A stretch of DNA of 64,000 nt from Psettodes erumei (taxonomy: Eukaryota > Chordata > Actinopteri > Pleuronectiformes > Psettodidae): positions 2,091,001 through 2,155,000 of the forward strand of contig JAFBJZ010000941.1 of the NCBI GenBank assembly GCA_016785225.1. Direction: 5' to 3'. The translations under genes were made by a program, and so were the position numbers. The notes under the pieces are model-generated. The model did not search any database. It was not told the origin of the DNA and saw only the letters and a program-made list of their open reading frames with translations. This document shows, in pieces, positions 49,288 to 61,289 of this stretch. Position 1 is the first letter of the stretch. Every line of letters begins with the position of its first letter.

Positions 49288-50537
49288 AGAGAGAGAGAGA
49301 GAGAGAAGGAAAAAATAAGGAGAGAATGAAAAGTATGAAGAGAGAGAGAGATGAGATAAAGCTTCACTGTTACAACAGATGGGGACAGGCTAATGATAAA
49401 TATCTCTCTGAGCAGGGGGGGCGAAAATATGAAGCTTACACCTGTGTGGAGTTAAAGTAGCCTGATAGCCTGAACAGGATAATCCATGAATGGAAGAGGT
49501 AATATCTACAAAGCCCTTATGATTATGGCTGTAAGAGCCTGAGCCACATTGGGCCTGTGGGTCAAATTACCCCCAAACCCTTAAAAGCCGGATTCGGGAT
49601 AATCGGGGCATGCTGTGTTTCAGCTAACCCCTCCTGTCACTCTGCACGCTCGCTGCTGCGTGTGTGTGCAGTGCCATCATATTTTAAACTATGACTTATT
49701 CATCCGTTCCCCTCTCCTAGCTCGTTCAGACTTTGTGAAATATCTTACGTGAACGATAATTGACTTCAAAGAGCTGGTGTCATGAGCTGCGATCAGCAAT
49801 TCAGTGTTTTCGAGGCACTTTTGAAAAGCAACACCTCAGCCCTGTATGGACATGTGCTGCAGAGTCCCAGCAGCCTGCAGTACAAGGTTGTATGTGCCCC
49901 ATCATGTTCCCTGACTTATTTCGTTTTATGCTTTAGAGACACACTCATATATGCTCAGGCATATTTAGCACACATGCACACAAACACATGGGCAGACACA
50001 GGCTGACTGCACACACAGACACACACACACACACGCGCGCGCTCGCGCTCGCTCACACAGAGCAACATAGAAAGAATAGGAAATAATTGTATGATTCTAA
50101 CCGTGGGGTCTCATCCAAGGAAACATAAGACTGGGAGAGGAGTTTTGATTTAAGTGGCCTTGTCCTTCTCCGGGGTTAGAGCTGCTCGACGATTTACAGT
50201 CTGGGTATTGCGCTAGGCTTGCGTCTTGCTGGGTACCATAAAGCGTTTGCCTCGGAAGGGCTTCATATCCATAAAATTTCGTTGCGTCTCCGTGGCAAGC
50301 CAACGCGCAGGGGTTTTGCTGGTATCCGGGGTTGGAGATCCCGGTGGTCCCGTGGTGGAAAAAGTCCTGCACATGATGGGACGGGTGCTGGAAGCCCGGC
50401 GCGGCTGCTCCGGGTCCGTAAACCAGCGTGTGGCTGCGGGCAACGCTTTGTGGAAACCTGCAGTCGTAGTAAGTTGGCTCCAGTGACTCGCCGCCTTTGT
50501 ACTTAGAAAAAAGAGGGTTAACAAAATAGGAGCTCAT
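48298..50537 (-). CDS. hoxc8a: Homeobox protein HoxC8a
   Basis: Nuclear homeodomain transcription factor of paralog group 8, acting in trunk patterning. Exon 1 is 50102-50537 and exon 2 is 48298-48614, with a 1.49 kb intron (CACG|GTTAGA donor, TTCAAG acceptor, phase 1), giving 250 residues (human HOXC8 has 242). The N-terminus MSSYFVNPLFSKYKGGESLEP is the Hox8 signature. MFPWMRPH is at residues 138-145. The homeodomain is about 149-208 (RRNGRQTYSRYQ, FLFNPYLTRKRRIEVSHALSL), diagnostic of Hox8, followed by KENNKDKFPG. The tail after residue 210 is a run of Glu/Ala/Lys units slightly longer than in mammals. The 3' UTR carries two miR-196 seed matches, while mir-196a lies about 13 kb upstream of the hoxc8a start. 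Confidence 0.97.
49238..49307. repeat. (CA)n then (GA)n repeat in hoxc8a intron
   Basis: CA units with CATA interruptions followed by a GA run, within the single intron. Confidence 0.9.
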
Positions 50538-51481
50538 GTTTAGTTGGCATCAAGCAGACGGGCTCTCTCGCAGTTGAATATCTCCTTTAGGATGATGGCA
50601 GCCTTTTGTTTAGGGTCCCAACTCGCACAGCGCACACAGGCAGACAAACCGGAACTAGGAGAAACGCTGCCCCTTTGGACAATCTACGGCAGCTCACTCT
50701 CTCTGAGCCGTTCCTCTCATCGGATTTCTCTCGCAGTCGTGAGTGGTGGTGGTGGTGGTTTTTTTTCCTTCCCCCGGTTTCTGCAGGCTCAAACTCGGCT
50801 CATGGCATGTGCTTTGTATGTGCGTTAGCTAAGGTTAAAGCTGGCTTGCTCGACCGGCACAGTCACAGACGCTGCTCTTTTCTTTCTTTTTCCTTTTTTT
50901 TAAGCTTCCCACCCAACCACCCCCACCACAAGCACACCCCCCTACCCACCCACCCACCTCCTCCACCACCCCCCACCCCCTTCATCTTTCCGCGAGCGGT
51001 CAGACGTGGGCCCTACGTATATCCACCTTGAGAAGAGCTACACTAATCATAACCAACAACCCAAAAGGCTTTAAATGTGATCAATGTTATATTCATCGCA
51101 ACAACAACAACAACAACAAAAAAATCTTTGTTATAAGCTGATCCGTAGAGTTGTGAAATGGTTAAAACACAAAGACTGTGAAGCATGATGCATTTTCACT
51201 AATAGTCTAAATCTATAGTTTAGCCTGTTGTCTTTGCATGGAGGTTATGAGGTGTGGAAAGCAGGGCAGGTTTCCGCTTTATAAAAGGATAAAGCTGGTA
51301 GGAGTTCGGTGTTCGCCCTCTCAGGCCCTATATCGGCGGATTTGCACTAATTTCAAGGAAGTATGCGACCTTTTATGGGCTCCAGGAGGTCAGCATGACA
51401 TTTAGGTAGTTCACGAGGACCAAAATGTGACATTAGACAACAGTGGAAACACGAAATAAGCGAGGCAAAGCTGAAGCTGTG

Positions 51482-51482
<1 letters not shown>

Positions 51483-51524
<42 letters not shown>
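51483..51524. repeat. (CA)n microsatellite
   Basis: About 42 bases of CA. Confidence 0.9.
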
Positions 51525-51526
<2 letters not shown>

Positions 51527-51802
51527 GGTAGACAAAGTGAAATAATGCGAGTTTGAAGTGGAAACATCTTCCTCGGTGTAATCGAGTAAAGACCGGAGCG
51601 ACACGCGTGCACCGCGCGCTGTAAAACACCGACAAACGCAAATATAAACACGACCTATGAATACTAGGTGCCACTTACTGACCCCGTAAAACCGACGAGG
51701 ATGAGCAGTAAATCTCCGGCGTGGAGGAGTTCATAAAATTTTACATTGCGTGTTTAGCTACAATCGGCGCGCACACAATTCCCCTGCTCAATAGCTGCAT
51801 GG

Positions 51803-51803
51803 C

Positions 51804-51832
<29 letters not shown>
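51803..51832. repeat. (CT)n microsatellite
   Basis: About 15 CT units. Confidence 0.9.
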
Positions 51833-51836
<4 letters not shown>

Positions 51837-52059
51837 TCCCCAAATATATCCCAGTGTGTGGTTTTTGTGGGGTTACTGGCGTTTTTATACACATCATCGT
51901 AAAATATGAAAGGCGCACTGGGCGAATTTATAGACCTTTCACACTCTATAAATATGCAGATTGCCAATCATTGTTCCACACTTCTTGGAGACTCTGCACC
52001 GCTGATGCACACGTTACAGCCGTCCAATATTAAGGGTACAAATGAGCAGGTAGCTTATA

Positions 52060-52060
<1 letters not shown>

Positions 52061-52132
<72 letters not shown>

Positions 52133-52160
52133 TTTAGTAGTAGTAATATCATTGCTGTTG

Positions 52161-52192
<32 letters not shown>

Positions 52193-52193
52193 G
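52061..52193. repeat. Compound (TTA)n(TAG)n(TTA)n repeat
   Basis: Three consecutive trinucleotide blocks spanning about 133 bases. Confidence 0.9.
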
Positions 52194-53345
52194 TTATATG
52201 TTGTGTTGACGTGATGTGACTGATGCCATTGTTCACAAACTGTCATTAAAGTTGCCGCTCTATATTTAAATATGGTTCCTGACTCTTAATTAATCAGTAA
52301 TTAATTATATTTTCATGTCGGTTTGTTTTTTTCCCCCAGGAAGATTTTTTTTCACTGATAAATTCTTTTGAATTTACACAATGAAAAATAAAACCATATA
52401 ATAAATGTAAAAAAATTACACATATAATTCAGTATTACCCCGTCCTAATGTAGATATTGTTGCACTTTGTTAAAGCTGGGTCGTGCCTGAGCCAAATCTT
52501 TTTTGATTTTTTAATGGGCACACAATGGGTGGCAGTTAGAAAATACTACCAAATCCCCATTATCTCATAAATTCACGGAAATTTCCCAAGATTTCCGTAA
52601 ACCGAAATGTGACAAATACTTAAATAAGAATGAAGCTCACAAGACGGAAGAAAACAGAAAACAATAAAGTCCGAAAAATCGTAAGTAAAATTTTAAAAAA
52701 ATCTTGTTGATGCACACGTTCTGTGTCCAACACAACAACCAGCTCGCTGCATTCCCGAGCGCTGCTCTGTGGCCTATTACACAAAATGCGGTGGGTGACC
52801 ATATCTGTCATTTTGTCATCGATAGGTTACTCTTCATTCTTCAGCCAAACCACAGAGCTGCAAAAAAAACAAAAAAAAACGGTCAGCACACGGCCCCTGC
52901 TCAAAACATGGACCAACAGCGTCATCTAGTGTCGAGACGTGTCCCTAAACGTGAATGAATCCACCAATCAGAAACAGCTGTGATGTGGACAGAAAGGCTC
53001 TCTCCATTTGTCCATACCTTGTCAATTTCTTCTCTATTTTCCTGAAATAAACCAGTTGTTTACCTCCACATCTGCAGCTACGTGTCCTCGGGCTCTCTTG
53101 CTCCGCAAGAAGCTTGGAACAGTTGGCTTGCTGCATCTCTCCCTGTCATGGCCGCTACCTGCTCTTATACCAGAGACACCGGCGCTCTGCAGCGCTCATA
53201 TTTATGAACAATAACTATTGACTTTTTCGCATCTAATTGTAGACTAATAGACCACTCGAGATGAAGTGCAGAGGGGTTTGTGGATGGCCCATCAGGCAAA
53301 AAAAAAGTCCCCTGAACAGTGCGCATGACTCTCCTTTGAACGAGT

Positions 53346-53369
53346 CCACCACCACCACCACCACCACCG
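53346..53369. repeat. (CCA)n repeat
   Basis: Eight CCA/ACC units. They produce a poly-Trp run in one minus-strand frame. Confidence 0.85.
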
Positions 53370-53760
53370 TCCATTAAAACCATAAAGTAATTTAGCCCAG
53401 ACGTCTAGCCAGTTAGTCGAGTTTGCTTTGTTCGTCTGCATTTGAGACAAACAGCCGAGCTCCAACAGGGGCTGTAAAACTGGCATTTTTGTCCGAGCCC
53501 AGCGGAAATGCGCTGGATTGGGCTTTGAAATTACTGCATCCTGTCCGTATTGTTTGCCACCACAAAAAGGCAATTTAGGCCTATCCCAGGAAACAAATGC
53601 GAGACATGGGAAATTGTCTCTCGCTGAAAACTCAGCAGCTCGGATTTTTCTGATCGCCTGCGCGGCCCCGGCGAACGCACGAAACCAACGCTCGATCGAG
53701 AGTTTTATTCTCAAGGCATTTCTTTTCGAAAACTGACGCGTACAGGGGTTTTGTATTTCC
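53370..53760 (-). promoter_or_regulatory. Candidate hoxc8a early enhancer
   Basis: About 3 kb upstream of the hoxc8a start, matching the position of the mouse Hoxc8 early enhancer. On the minus strand it carries CTTTATGG (53380-53387), a CDX-type site, and TTTAATGG (53371-53378). The block is free of simple repeats and unusually free of stop codons in one minus-strand frame, though that frame has no recognisable protein. Identity with the enhancer is inferred from position and one motif type. Confidence 0.25.
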
Positions 53761-55115
53761 AAATGAATGCGCTCAGGGAAATGTGGCAGTTGCACGAATA
53801 ATTTTGGGGGAGTGCTTTCAAAACATATGTGGCGTATGAGCCTAATGAATTTAAAGCGATTTGGCATCAGTTTTGCTTTTTGTTAGAATGTACCGCGCAC
53901 CGTTTAAACTGAACTGATACTGCAGCAGCTCTCGAATATTAGTAAAGCAACAACAGAAAGAATTCAACGTGGTGCTTCTTGTTTCTGGAAAAAAAACGCC
54001 TTTCCCACCCCCTAACAGGCCAAACGCAGCTATTTGGACGTTTATTTGATGTGTATGCACACATCCCTTATTACGCATGTGCTGTAAGTATACAACGCTG
54101 GCAGCGAACATAGGGCTAATTAAGAGCCCTGTTTCAAAGCGGTGCAACGCGAAAATGAAACCAATCCCGTCTGGCTGAAGTCTTAACTGCGGTGACACCA
54201 TTAACTTCTCGACTTCGCCATGATTTGCTGTGGCGGAGCTCGTTTAAGGCCTTTGGCTGTACTTGGAGGAATGCTCAAAACAGGTCAAAACATATTAGAG
54301 GGAGGATTGTGGGGACAAATCTAATTAGAAAACGTTCCCGTTTCCGCAGCATATGCAGCCTCGCCAATACAACCCCACTCTCCTGCGTATTTTTAAAAAA
54401 AAAATCAACAAAATGAGATTGCGTTTGTTTGACCCTCTTTGCAGCCTTAAACGCGTTTAGGCGCGAGCGGGATATCCACAATAAATACAGAATACAAGCA
54501 CTCGGTGATTATGTTTATATTTGCAGAGGTCTATATCTACACTCTATAATTAAACTCGTAGACTACAGTCGAAAAAAAAATATTAAAAAATAAAAGAGAT
54601 GCACAAATACAGCAACGACTATCACAAAAATACAAGACAGGCGAGTCCGATCGCAGATGCTCTGTTTCTGTACAAAAATACTACACCTGCACAACAGCGT
54701 ACAAAGGAAAGAAACATGGAAGAAAACATTCACATCATAAATTATGGGTTTGTGAATTTCAAAAGAATTCAAGTATTCCCTTTTCTTCGGACAGTTTTAA
54801 CGTATCCAAACTGCGCTTGTATAATCTTTACCAAAAAAAAGGATTAGAATGTAATTATCTCCTTTGAAGCGTTTTTTAAAAATCTCTCTCTTGTTTTCCT
54901 TTAACGTTAGACACATAATTGTGCACTGGGAAAAAAAATAAACTACATAATCAACAGTCCCGAAATTAAATGTTAATACAAATTCCAACAAAGTGATAAA
55001 TATGAAGAGGAGGACAGCGGGGTGGGGGGTGGCGGGGGTCATCGTGTGTTTTGGTACATCTGTGCTGTCCATGTGACTAGTGGTTATTGTGGTTGTTTTC
55101 TGAATGCAGTCCGCA

Positions 55116-55955
55116 TTATTGTTCTTTGCTGTCGCTCTTTTCTTTGTTCATTTTCTTCATCTTCATTCGCCGGTTCTGAAACCAGATTTTGACCTGCCTC
55201 TCGGTCAGATTCAGGACCCTCGCGACCTCGTACCGGCGGTCTCTAGTGAGGTACATATTGAACAAAAACTCCTTTTCCAGTTCGAGAGTCTGGTACTTTG
55301 TGTAGGGGCACCGCTTCTTCCTCGTGGAACGGGCGTGTATCCAATTTGCCACAGGGTTATCTGCGAATAAAAAAAACAACCCATAATAATAATAAAGGCA
55401 GGAGGGGAAATAATGGGGGCAACACATTATCAAAACAGAAACAAGTCAGGACTGTATAAAGCCTTTAGAAAATTTGGCTCTGGATTTACATTCTGGTGAG
55501 ATGATGCTTCAGTTAGAAACAAAGTCAGCTCACACACAGGTTTGCTGTTTTTACGCGCGAAAGCTAAACTGAAATTTCAACATTTTAAGGGAAGACGCTC
55601 AGCCTCAGACAAGCCAAGCCTACGCTGATTTGTATTCCTTGTCCCTTTAACTTGTGAGTAACACCGTCGTAAAATACTCAATGCGCTTATTCACTTTATT
55701 GGCCCATAAAATGGCCCGTAGTTCAAGCCGTTAGCCTACAGGTCCGCGGTGAAAGTCCTCGAGTGTCTCCCTACATTCCTCAAGTTAGCTTGCAAGAATC
55801 ATGTGAATTCGTTTTGGACCCAGAAACAGAGAGAGCACAATTTCACATGTAACCATATGCATCTCGCCGTCTCATTATAACGTGGGTGAATAATGTATTT
55901 TACCACTGGGGATCAAATAGAGCCAAAAATGAGGCTGTTCCACACACGATGGGCC

Positions 55956-55987
<32 letters not shown>

Positions 55988-57007
55988 TACAATAATTTTA
56001 AAAAAACAGGACTGCAACTCGGCTCATGGGGCTTGATGTGCCGTATGTGATGGCACGAGGTCAAAATATGGTCGTAAAATTGCACCTAAGGCATTTACGG
56101 ATGAATATTGATTCATATGTCGGCTTTGGGCTGTTCACTTTAAAAAGGAACACCTTGCATGGTTTTCACATTATGCAACATCCCTCCAAATTCAACGTCT
56201 TCCTGTAGGTTTGAGTCCATGTTTACAACCCCGTCTGGTTTTATAGCCCCAATATTAGCCCAGTAGCGTTTGTCTTTTATAGTTCCTAAAGCCTTTCTCC
56301 CTGGCAGAGGCGATTCGGAGCCGAGCAGGAAAAGGGAGGATGAAACAGCATATAATTCCCCTGTATGCGGGACGTTAAACGCCTCTAAGCAAAAAGCAGT
56401 TTTACACAATCCCAAACCAAAACTCCCGGCCGGTCGTAAAAGACAGAAGGAGCTTGAACTTACTCGGATCGAGCTCCGGCTTCTCGTCTTTATGTTTCCC
56501 CGAAGCCAGGAGCTCCGACTCGGGAGAAGGGATATTCTGCGGCGTCTTGTCTCGCATGTCAGTGGAAGAGCAGTACAGATAATCCGTGTAGGTCCGTCCG
56601 CCGGAACCGAGACATTCGCCGGCTCTGTGCTCCTGAAAGGCGTCGGGCTTCAGCCCGTAGTGCCTGCTGTTCCCCGGGTAGCCATGGAAAGGCACGGCGC
56701 CTGATATCGGCTCCAGCCATGACCGCATATACCTCGAGTCTGTGCCTAAGTGAGGTTGGTGACTGTATGGATGGTAAACCACTGATGACTGGGAGTGTAC
56801 AGGGGCCCAGGAGGTGGAGAAGACGGGTGGCTTGGGTGCGAAGCTGCAGGAAGGATAGTCGGCACACTCCGGTACTAGGGACGTCGGACGAGGGCCGGCT
56901 GGGTGCGAACCGGGCGCCGAGAACCGAGTTGCAGCAAGGACATCCTCGTTTTCATGGTTGATCAAGGAGTCCACATAATAATTACTTATGGGACCCGTGG
57001 TCGACAT
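55116..57007 (-). CDS. hoxc9a: Homeobox protein HoxC9a
   Basis: Nuclear homeodomain transcription factor of paralog group 9 (AbdB-like), which sets thoracic/posterior identity and in amniotes restrains limb-level motor-column fates. Exon 1 is 56464-57007 and exon 2 is 55116-55360, with a 1.1 kb intron (CCGA|GTAAGT donor, TTCGCAG acceptor, phase 1), giving 262 residues (human HOXC9 has 260). The N-terminus MSTTGPISNYYVDSLINHEN is the Hox9 activation region. Instead of a YPWM motif there is NNPVANWIHARS at about residues 182-193, where the conserved Trp188 contacts PBX. The homeodomain is about 194-253 (TRKKRCPYTKYQ, MYLTRDRRYEVARVLNLTERQ), diagnostic of Hox9. The junction codon is Asn where human has Ser. 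mir-196a is 6.2 kb upstream on the same strand. Confidence 0.97.
55956..55987. repeat. (TAA)n repeat in hoxc9a intron
   Basis: About ten TAA/AAT units in the single intron. Confidence 0.9.
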
Positions 57008-57129
57008 GTCGAAGCTTCCCCGACTCTTTTACATGCATCCGATTATTATATGGAGTGTATGTGTACTTTTTTATCTAGCCATAGAACAATCAAGGCAGGT
57101 AATTATTTCTCAACGCTTCCTCGCCTGCT

Positions 57130-57152
57130 ATTGGCTGCCTCGTCGCCACGTG
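57130..57152 (-). promoter_or_regulatory. CCAAT and E-box upstream of hoxc9a
   Basis: CCAAT on the minus strand (57130-57134) and CACGTG (57147-57152), 120-145 bases upstream of the start codon. A weak AT-rich TATA-like stretch lies nearer the gene at about 57.05 kb. Confidence 0.4.
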
Positions 57153-57159
57153 ATTATAT

Positions 57160-59518
57160 TTACCCCCGCAAAAATTGTACAGTGGATCAATGCGCCACTT
57201 ATCCTGGGATACCAATGCACATAAATCGGATTAAAGTATGCGCTCCGTTGCTCCTCTTCTCGGACGTGTTCGGAGGTAACTTCAACAACCGCGTTTTCTT
57301 TACGAAGAGAGAGAGAGAGAGAGAAAAAAATGCCGTCGCAGCTCTCGCGGCGGATCTTTCTCCAGTCGCAGAACAGACACTGCGCGCATTACGTCTGAAA
57401 CGGAGCCAGGCACTATTTGATGGCGTAATCAATCTCTGTCTGGCAGAATCTACCGTAGCCCCGTGTTACTGCGCGGCATAGTGTTACAGCATTTAAGTGT
57501 TTATTGAATCGTTGACGAGTTTTATCTTTATCGAAGCGGCAGCAGCTTTTGATAAAGAGAGGGCTTTACAACTTCCCGCGGAATGCTGTTTATTTCCTAA
57601 TAGAGACAGAAGCCCTCCACAGTAGCTACAGATGTATACAGGCGCGGGCGAGGCGGGGAATCAAAAAATACGGGATGCAGGATACTACAACAATAAACTT
57701 TGCGCCGTTTTAACGAGGGCGCCACAGACCAAACATTTCCTAAATGGGATCCGCGAACGATAGGAGAGGAGGGGATTCAGATTCTTGACAAGAAGCCCAC
57801 TACAGCGGGCTACATTCGGCTAGTGACCGTTCATGTTTTTATGCCCATCAATAAATTTTAACGAGGACCATTTGATTGTTCATAAACGTGTCGTTAATAA
57901 GGCTGCATCCGGGCTCTTCGCTCGACGTAAAAAAAAAAAAAAAAAGCCCCTTCACTGCCACATAAGCACGTGAAACAATTCATATCAAACAAGAAAGGCC
58001 GAAGACAGGGAAGAGGAGACCCGCAGAGCGGTGGAAGGTAAAAGGGTTCGTTAAAGGGCTAACGAGATGAAAGCGTTCACAACAGAGGATGTTACTGCGC
58101 TATCCAATGGCAGGAGTTTACAGTTCTGCCCTGTAATATAGAAGTGCAGCTTGTCAGTTAGTAGTCTGTGAAACAACCCTGGAGTCTGATGCACAGTTGC
58201 AGCGACCCAACAAACAACGCGGTAATAATATACGACGAAGCAGGCTAAGTGAAGAAGGCACCGGTGTCACGGGGAACGCAATTAGACTAATTGCAGCCTA
58301 ATATAAATACTGAAAGTTTAATGCTCGCGCGCAGACTGGGTGAGGTAGACACGATGCATTAGTAAATCCCACTAAAAGCAGCACACATCATATTTCCGAG
58401 AGGCGGTGGTGACTTTGGCGCAGGGAGCGTATTTGCGCATGTTGGAGAGTATCATCGTCTGGAGTGGATGCGTTTATGTTTTCTTCTGCGGTTTTTTGAT
58501 GTGTCACAGGCTACGTATTTTGGGTTACGTGTACGGTGGCGTGCGTGATTGCCGTTTTGATGTTTGTCATTTTATCTTTTTTTTTCTCCTTTTACTGTGG
58601 ACAAGTGGTTAGCGAAAAGGGAAGGGAAAAAAAACAGAAAAAGGGGGCTAGTTGAACTTTAAGATGAGGGGAGCTAAATATAAGGATGTGCAGACCTGAC
58701 AGCCGTTATGTGCAAAAGTGAAATTATAGCAGTGCAGCCGAACAGACCACACTCCACTGTGCTGAAATTAACTTAAACTGGGCGCACTGTGTCCCATAAA
58801 TTGCCAAGTACGAAATGACAGTTTTAACCAGAGAGGCCGAAAAGACACATTTCTAAATAAATCCCGCGTAACAAGCGCTAATTACGCGGGATCATCTGCA
58901 TGAAAGTAAAACAAGCGAAGTGTTGGCATAAAAAAAAAAAACTAATCGCCAGACTACGAGGATCAAATGACGTGACTAATTAGCCAACTGAATTCAACTC
59001 CAAATAAATTGTCACTCACAATGAAATGGCCAGGTATGATATTCAATATTAGCTCTCCGTAGCGTAAAACCAAAAAAATGTAATCGTTATACGCGTTAGG
59101 AGGTGCGATGTTTTGTCATGGCTGCTGAGTTCAGATTCAACCATGAAATTTAAAAGGCCAGACGCCAGACCTGAACCCCGGATAGCCTAACGCGCCAAAC
59201 TGCGTCCCGGAGCGCGCTGACGACTGCGCAGGTCCGCGCCGAGTCAAATATCCTCCCACGTGTTGGCAGAAATCACGCCGTTTACCGCGTTTAGCTCATC
59301 TCACGTCAGATCGTTCTACACGTTGTGTGTCTTCTGCGGGTTGAAGGTCTGTGTCCGTTACTTCCACTGCCGCCATTAAAGCTGAATGAAAAAGTGCTCA
59401 ACGGCCGTTTATTACAATAACATATGGTCATATAAATACATTATATATAGTCTATGTCCATGTCCACAGTAATCCAGTCAAATCCTTTATATTGTTCTGG
59501 GCGTGTACGCCTGTGTTT

Positions 59519-59580
<62 letters not shown>

Positions 59581-60560
59581 GTTAATGAAAAGTGTGGAAT
59601 TGTTGTTTTACAATGTATCTGTTTCACGTGTTTATCCATGTTTAATGTGCTATAATAAAAAAAATAAATATATATATGTTGCCATTAAATTATCCTCTTG
59701 CTGTTTCTTTATTTTACCCTCGCCCCAGAAAATGTGACATTACCGCCAGAGCTTCTCTGCTGCCTCGACAAAGCTTTTCCTATCTCATACACCACGTCGT
59801 CTTTAACAGCTCATCTACAATCGTGAACAGAACTAAAGTTTGGACGGTTTATCAATTACGCTTGGAGCATATATACACACCGGTAATAACCCACATATGC
59901 ACTTGTCAATTTTTCCCAAAAAAATCACACCGAGCATCCTTGGACTTTCCAAGATTACGTGGAACCTCTTCTGCGTTTTCATTCTGACACTGGATATCTG
60001 CGATACCCCGCACGCAAAGACCTCCTCACGCTTGTAAGGACTTACTCAGTGATGACAACAACAATGCCTGAAACTGATACCAGCGTTCCGCCACAGTATA
60101 AGGCCCGGCTCTGACATTTCTCTTTTAAAAGGGATTACGTTTTCCATTTACGGAAAATAAAGAACAAAAATACGTGGTGGGCAGCTGTTTTCGTGCAACG
60201 TGACGCAGAAGATGTGGGCCTATGGGCTCATGTTTACAGCTCTTCCAAAGTGGACAGTGTTCGTATTGTTTTTCAGACACAGACCACTTGTTTAAAGCCG
60301 TTATAATTAAAGTGGACGCTAATGAACAACATCAACAAAACCTGACAGGCACAGTTTTGGTGTATCCGCGCCGCCATCATAAAAATCTGATATTATTGGC
60401 AGAAAACAACTGTTTAATCCAGTAAGTACAGTTAGCCTTTTAAAAAAAGGGGGGGCGGCTCGTCTGAATGCGGCCTTTAAAGGTAAAATAACTGCGAAGA
60501 AAAGATTGGCCTGCATGCAAATAAGGGAGCAGGTCATCAGACTGACTGAAGGCAGAGTAA
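57160..60560. other. hoxc9a upstream region
   Basis: No coding gene seen. GC-richer patches at 57.2-57.8, 58.0-58.3 and 59.15-59.35 kb alternate with AT-rich sequence. Further CACGTG copies occur at about 57967, 59257 and 59624. A minus-strand splice-donor-like GA|GTAAGT lies at 60040-60046. Confidence 0.5.
59517..59578. repeat. (TG)n microsatellite
   Basis: About 60 bases of TG. Confidence 0.95.
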
Positions 60561-60563
60561 GAG

Positions 60564-61289
60564 ATGGAGGTGAACTGCAGTCTGCTTGGTATTTGCTCTG
60601 TCTTATCTCTGTACAATCACAAAACGGAGAGCTCCACAGACTTGATTGGCAAGATCAGAATATCTCCCGTGCGTTATAAAGGTAAATATGATTCATCCTT
60701 TGTGTCATGTCAGTGTGAACTCTTTTTTTGTTTTGTTTTGTTTTTAGCTCCATCTGCACAGGCAGTTTGCGTCAGCGCAGGGCGGAGGGACACGACTTTC
60801 TTTTATTCCACACGCAGGGCCATATTTGCTGGCGTCTGCGCAGGCACGTTATCAGTCGTTCTCACAGTAGTGATGTTAAATGTAACAGTCACAAACGCTG
60901 TGGGCCTGAGCTCTGCCGATTTGCCCGTGAACCTCCGGATCAAGAGGAGACGCTCCTCGGTGCAGTTGGGCCAATTAGCGGTTTATCTACAGAGAACATT
61001 TGGATCGCGTTATCCGCGCCTAAGATGCGCATATGGAAAATTCAAAGTGAATATCGAGTTATTTATAACGCCCCATGTGCTGAACAGAGCGCGCGAGGAG
61101 TCGCTGCGTGATCAGCTGAAAGGCCACAAAATGATGTGCATTGGTCTCACTGGAGCACAGTGTTCTCAAGATAACCGCTGCGCATCAGTTCCACGGAATC
61201 CAAGACTCCAACGTTTAAATAGGAGCCCTTCCAGACAAATACTTCAAATGAAAACCCTGTGTTTTTTTTCCCAGTATGACAAACGGTGA
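60564..61289 (+). other. Unassigned plus-strand open frame, possible antisense transcript
   Basis: A 241-codon frame runs opposite to the Hox genes. No domain is recognised; it has a Val/Leu-rich stretch at about residues 85-115 and a basic middle part. Inside it lies a perfect intron-like segment, AAAG|GTAAAT at 60681/60682 to a T-rich tract ending TTTTTAG at 60747. It is 66 bases long, so reading through or splicing both keep the frame. An octamer ATGCAAAT lies about 45 bases upstream of the ATG. In mammals antisense non-coding transcripts arise between HOXC9 and HOXC10; this may be comparable or may be chance. Confidence 0.2.

Larger units (their letters stand above)
50538..55115. other. 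hoxc8a-hoxc9a intergenic region
   Basis: 4.6 kb with no protein gene recognised. It contains CA, CT and long TTA/TAG repeats, a C-rich tract at 50.92-50.99 kb, a miR-196-like seed match near 51.40 kb, and a repeat-free block at about 53.37-53.76 kb that may be an enhancer. The right-hand part is probably hoxc9a 3' UTR. Confidence 0.6.

Noticed and set aside
53292..53867. 191-codon minus-strand frame with a Trp run
   Set aside because: The Trp run is the (CCA)n repeat read in reverse and the rest resembles no protein. The DNA is noted instead as a possible enhancer.
56903..57481. 192-codon plus-strand frame
   Set aside because: It overlaps the hoxc9a start region antisense and includes a GA repeat; no domain or homolog recognised.
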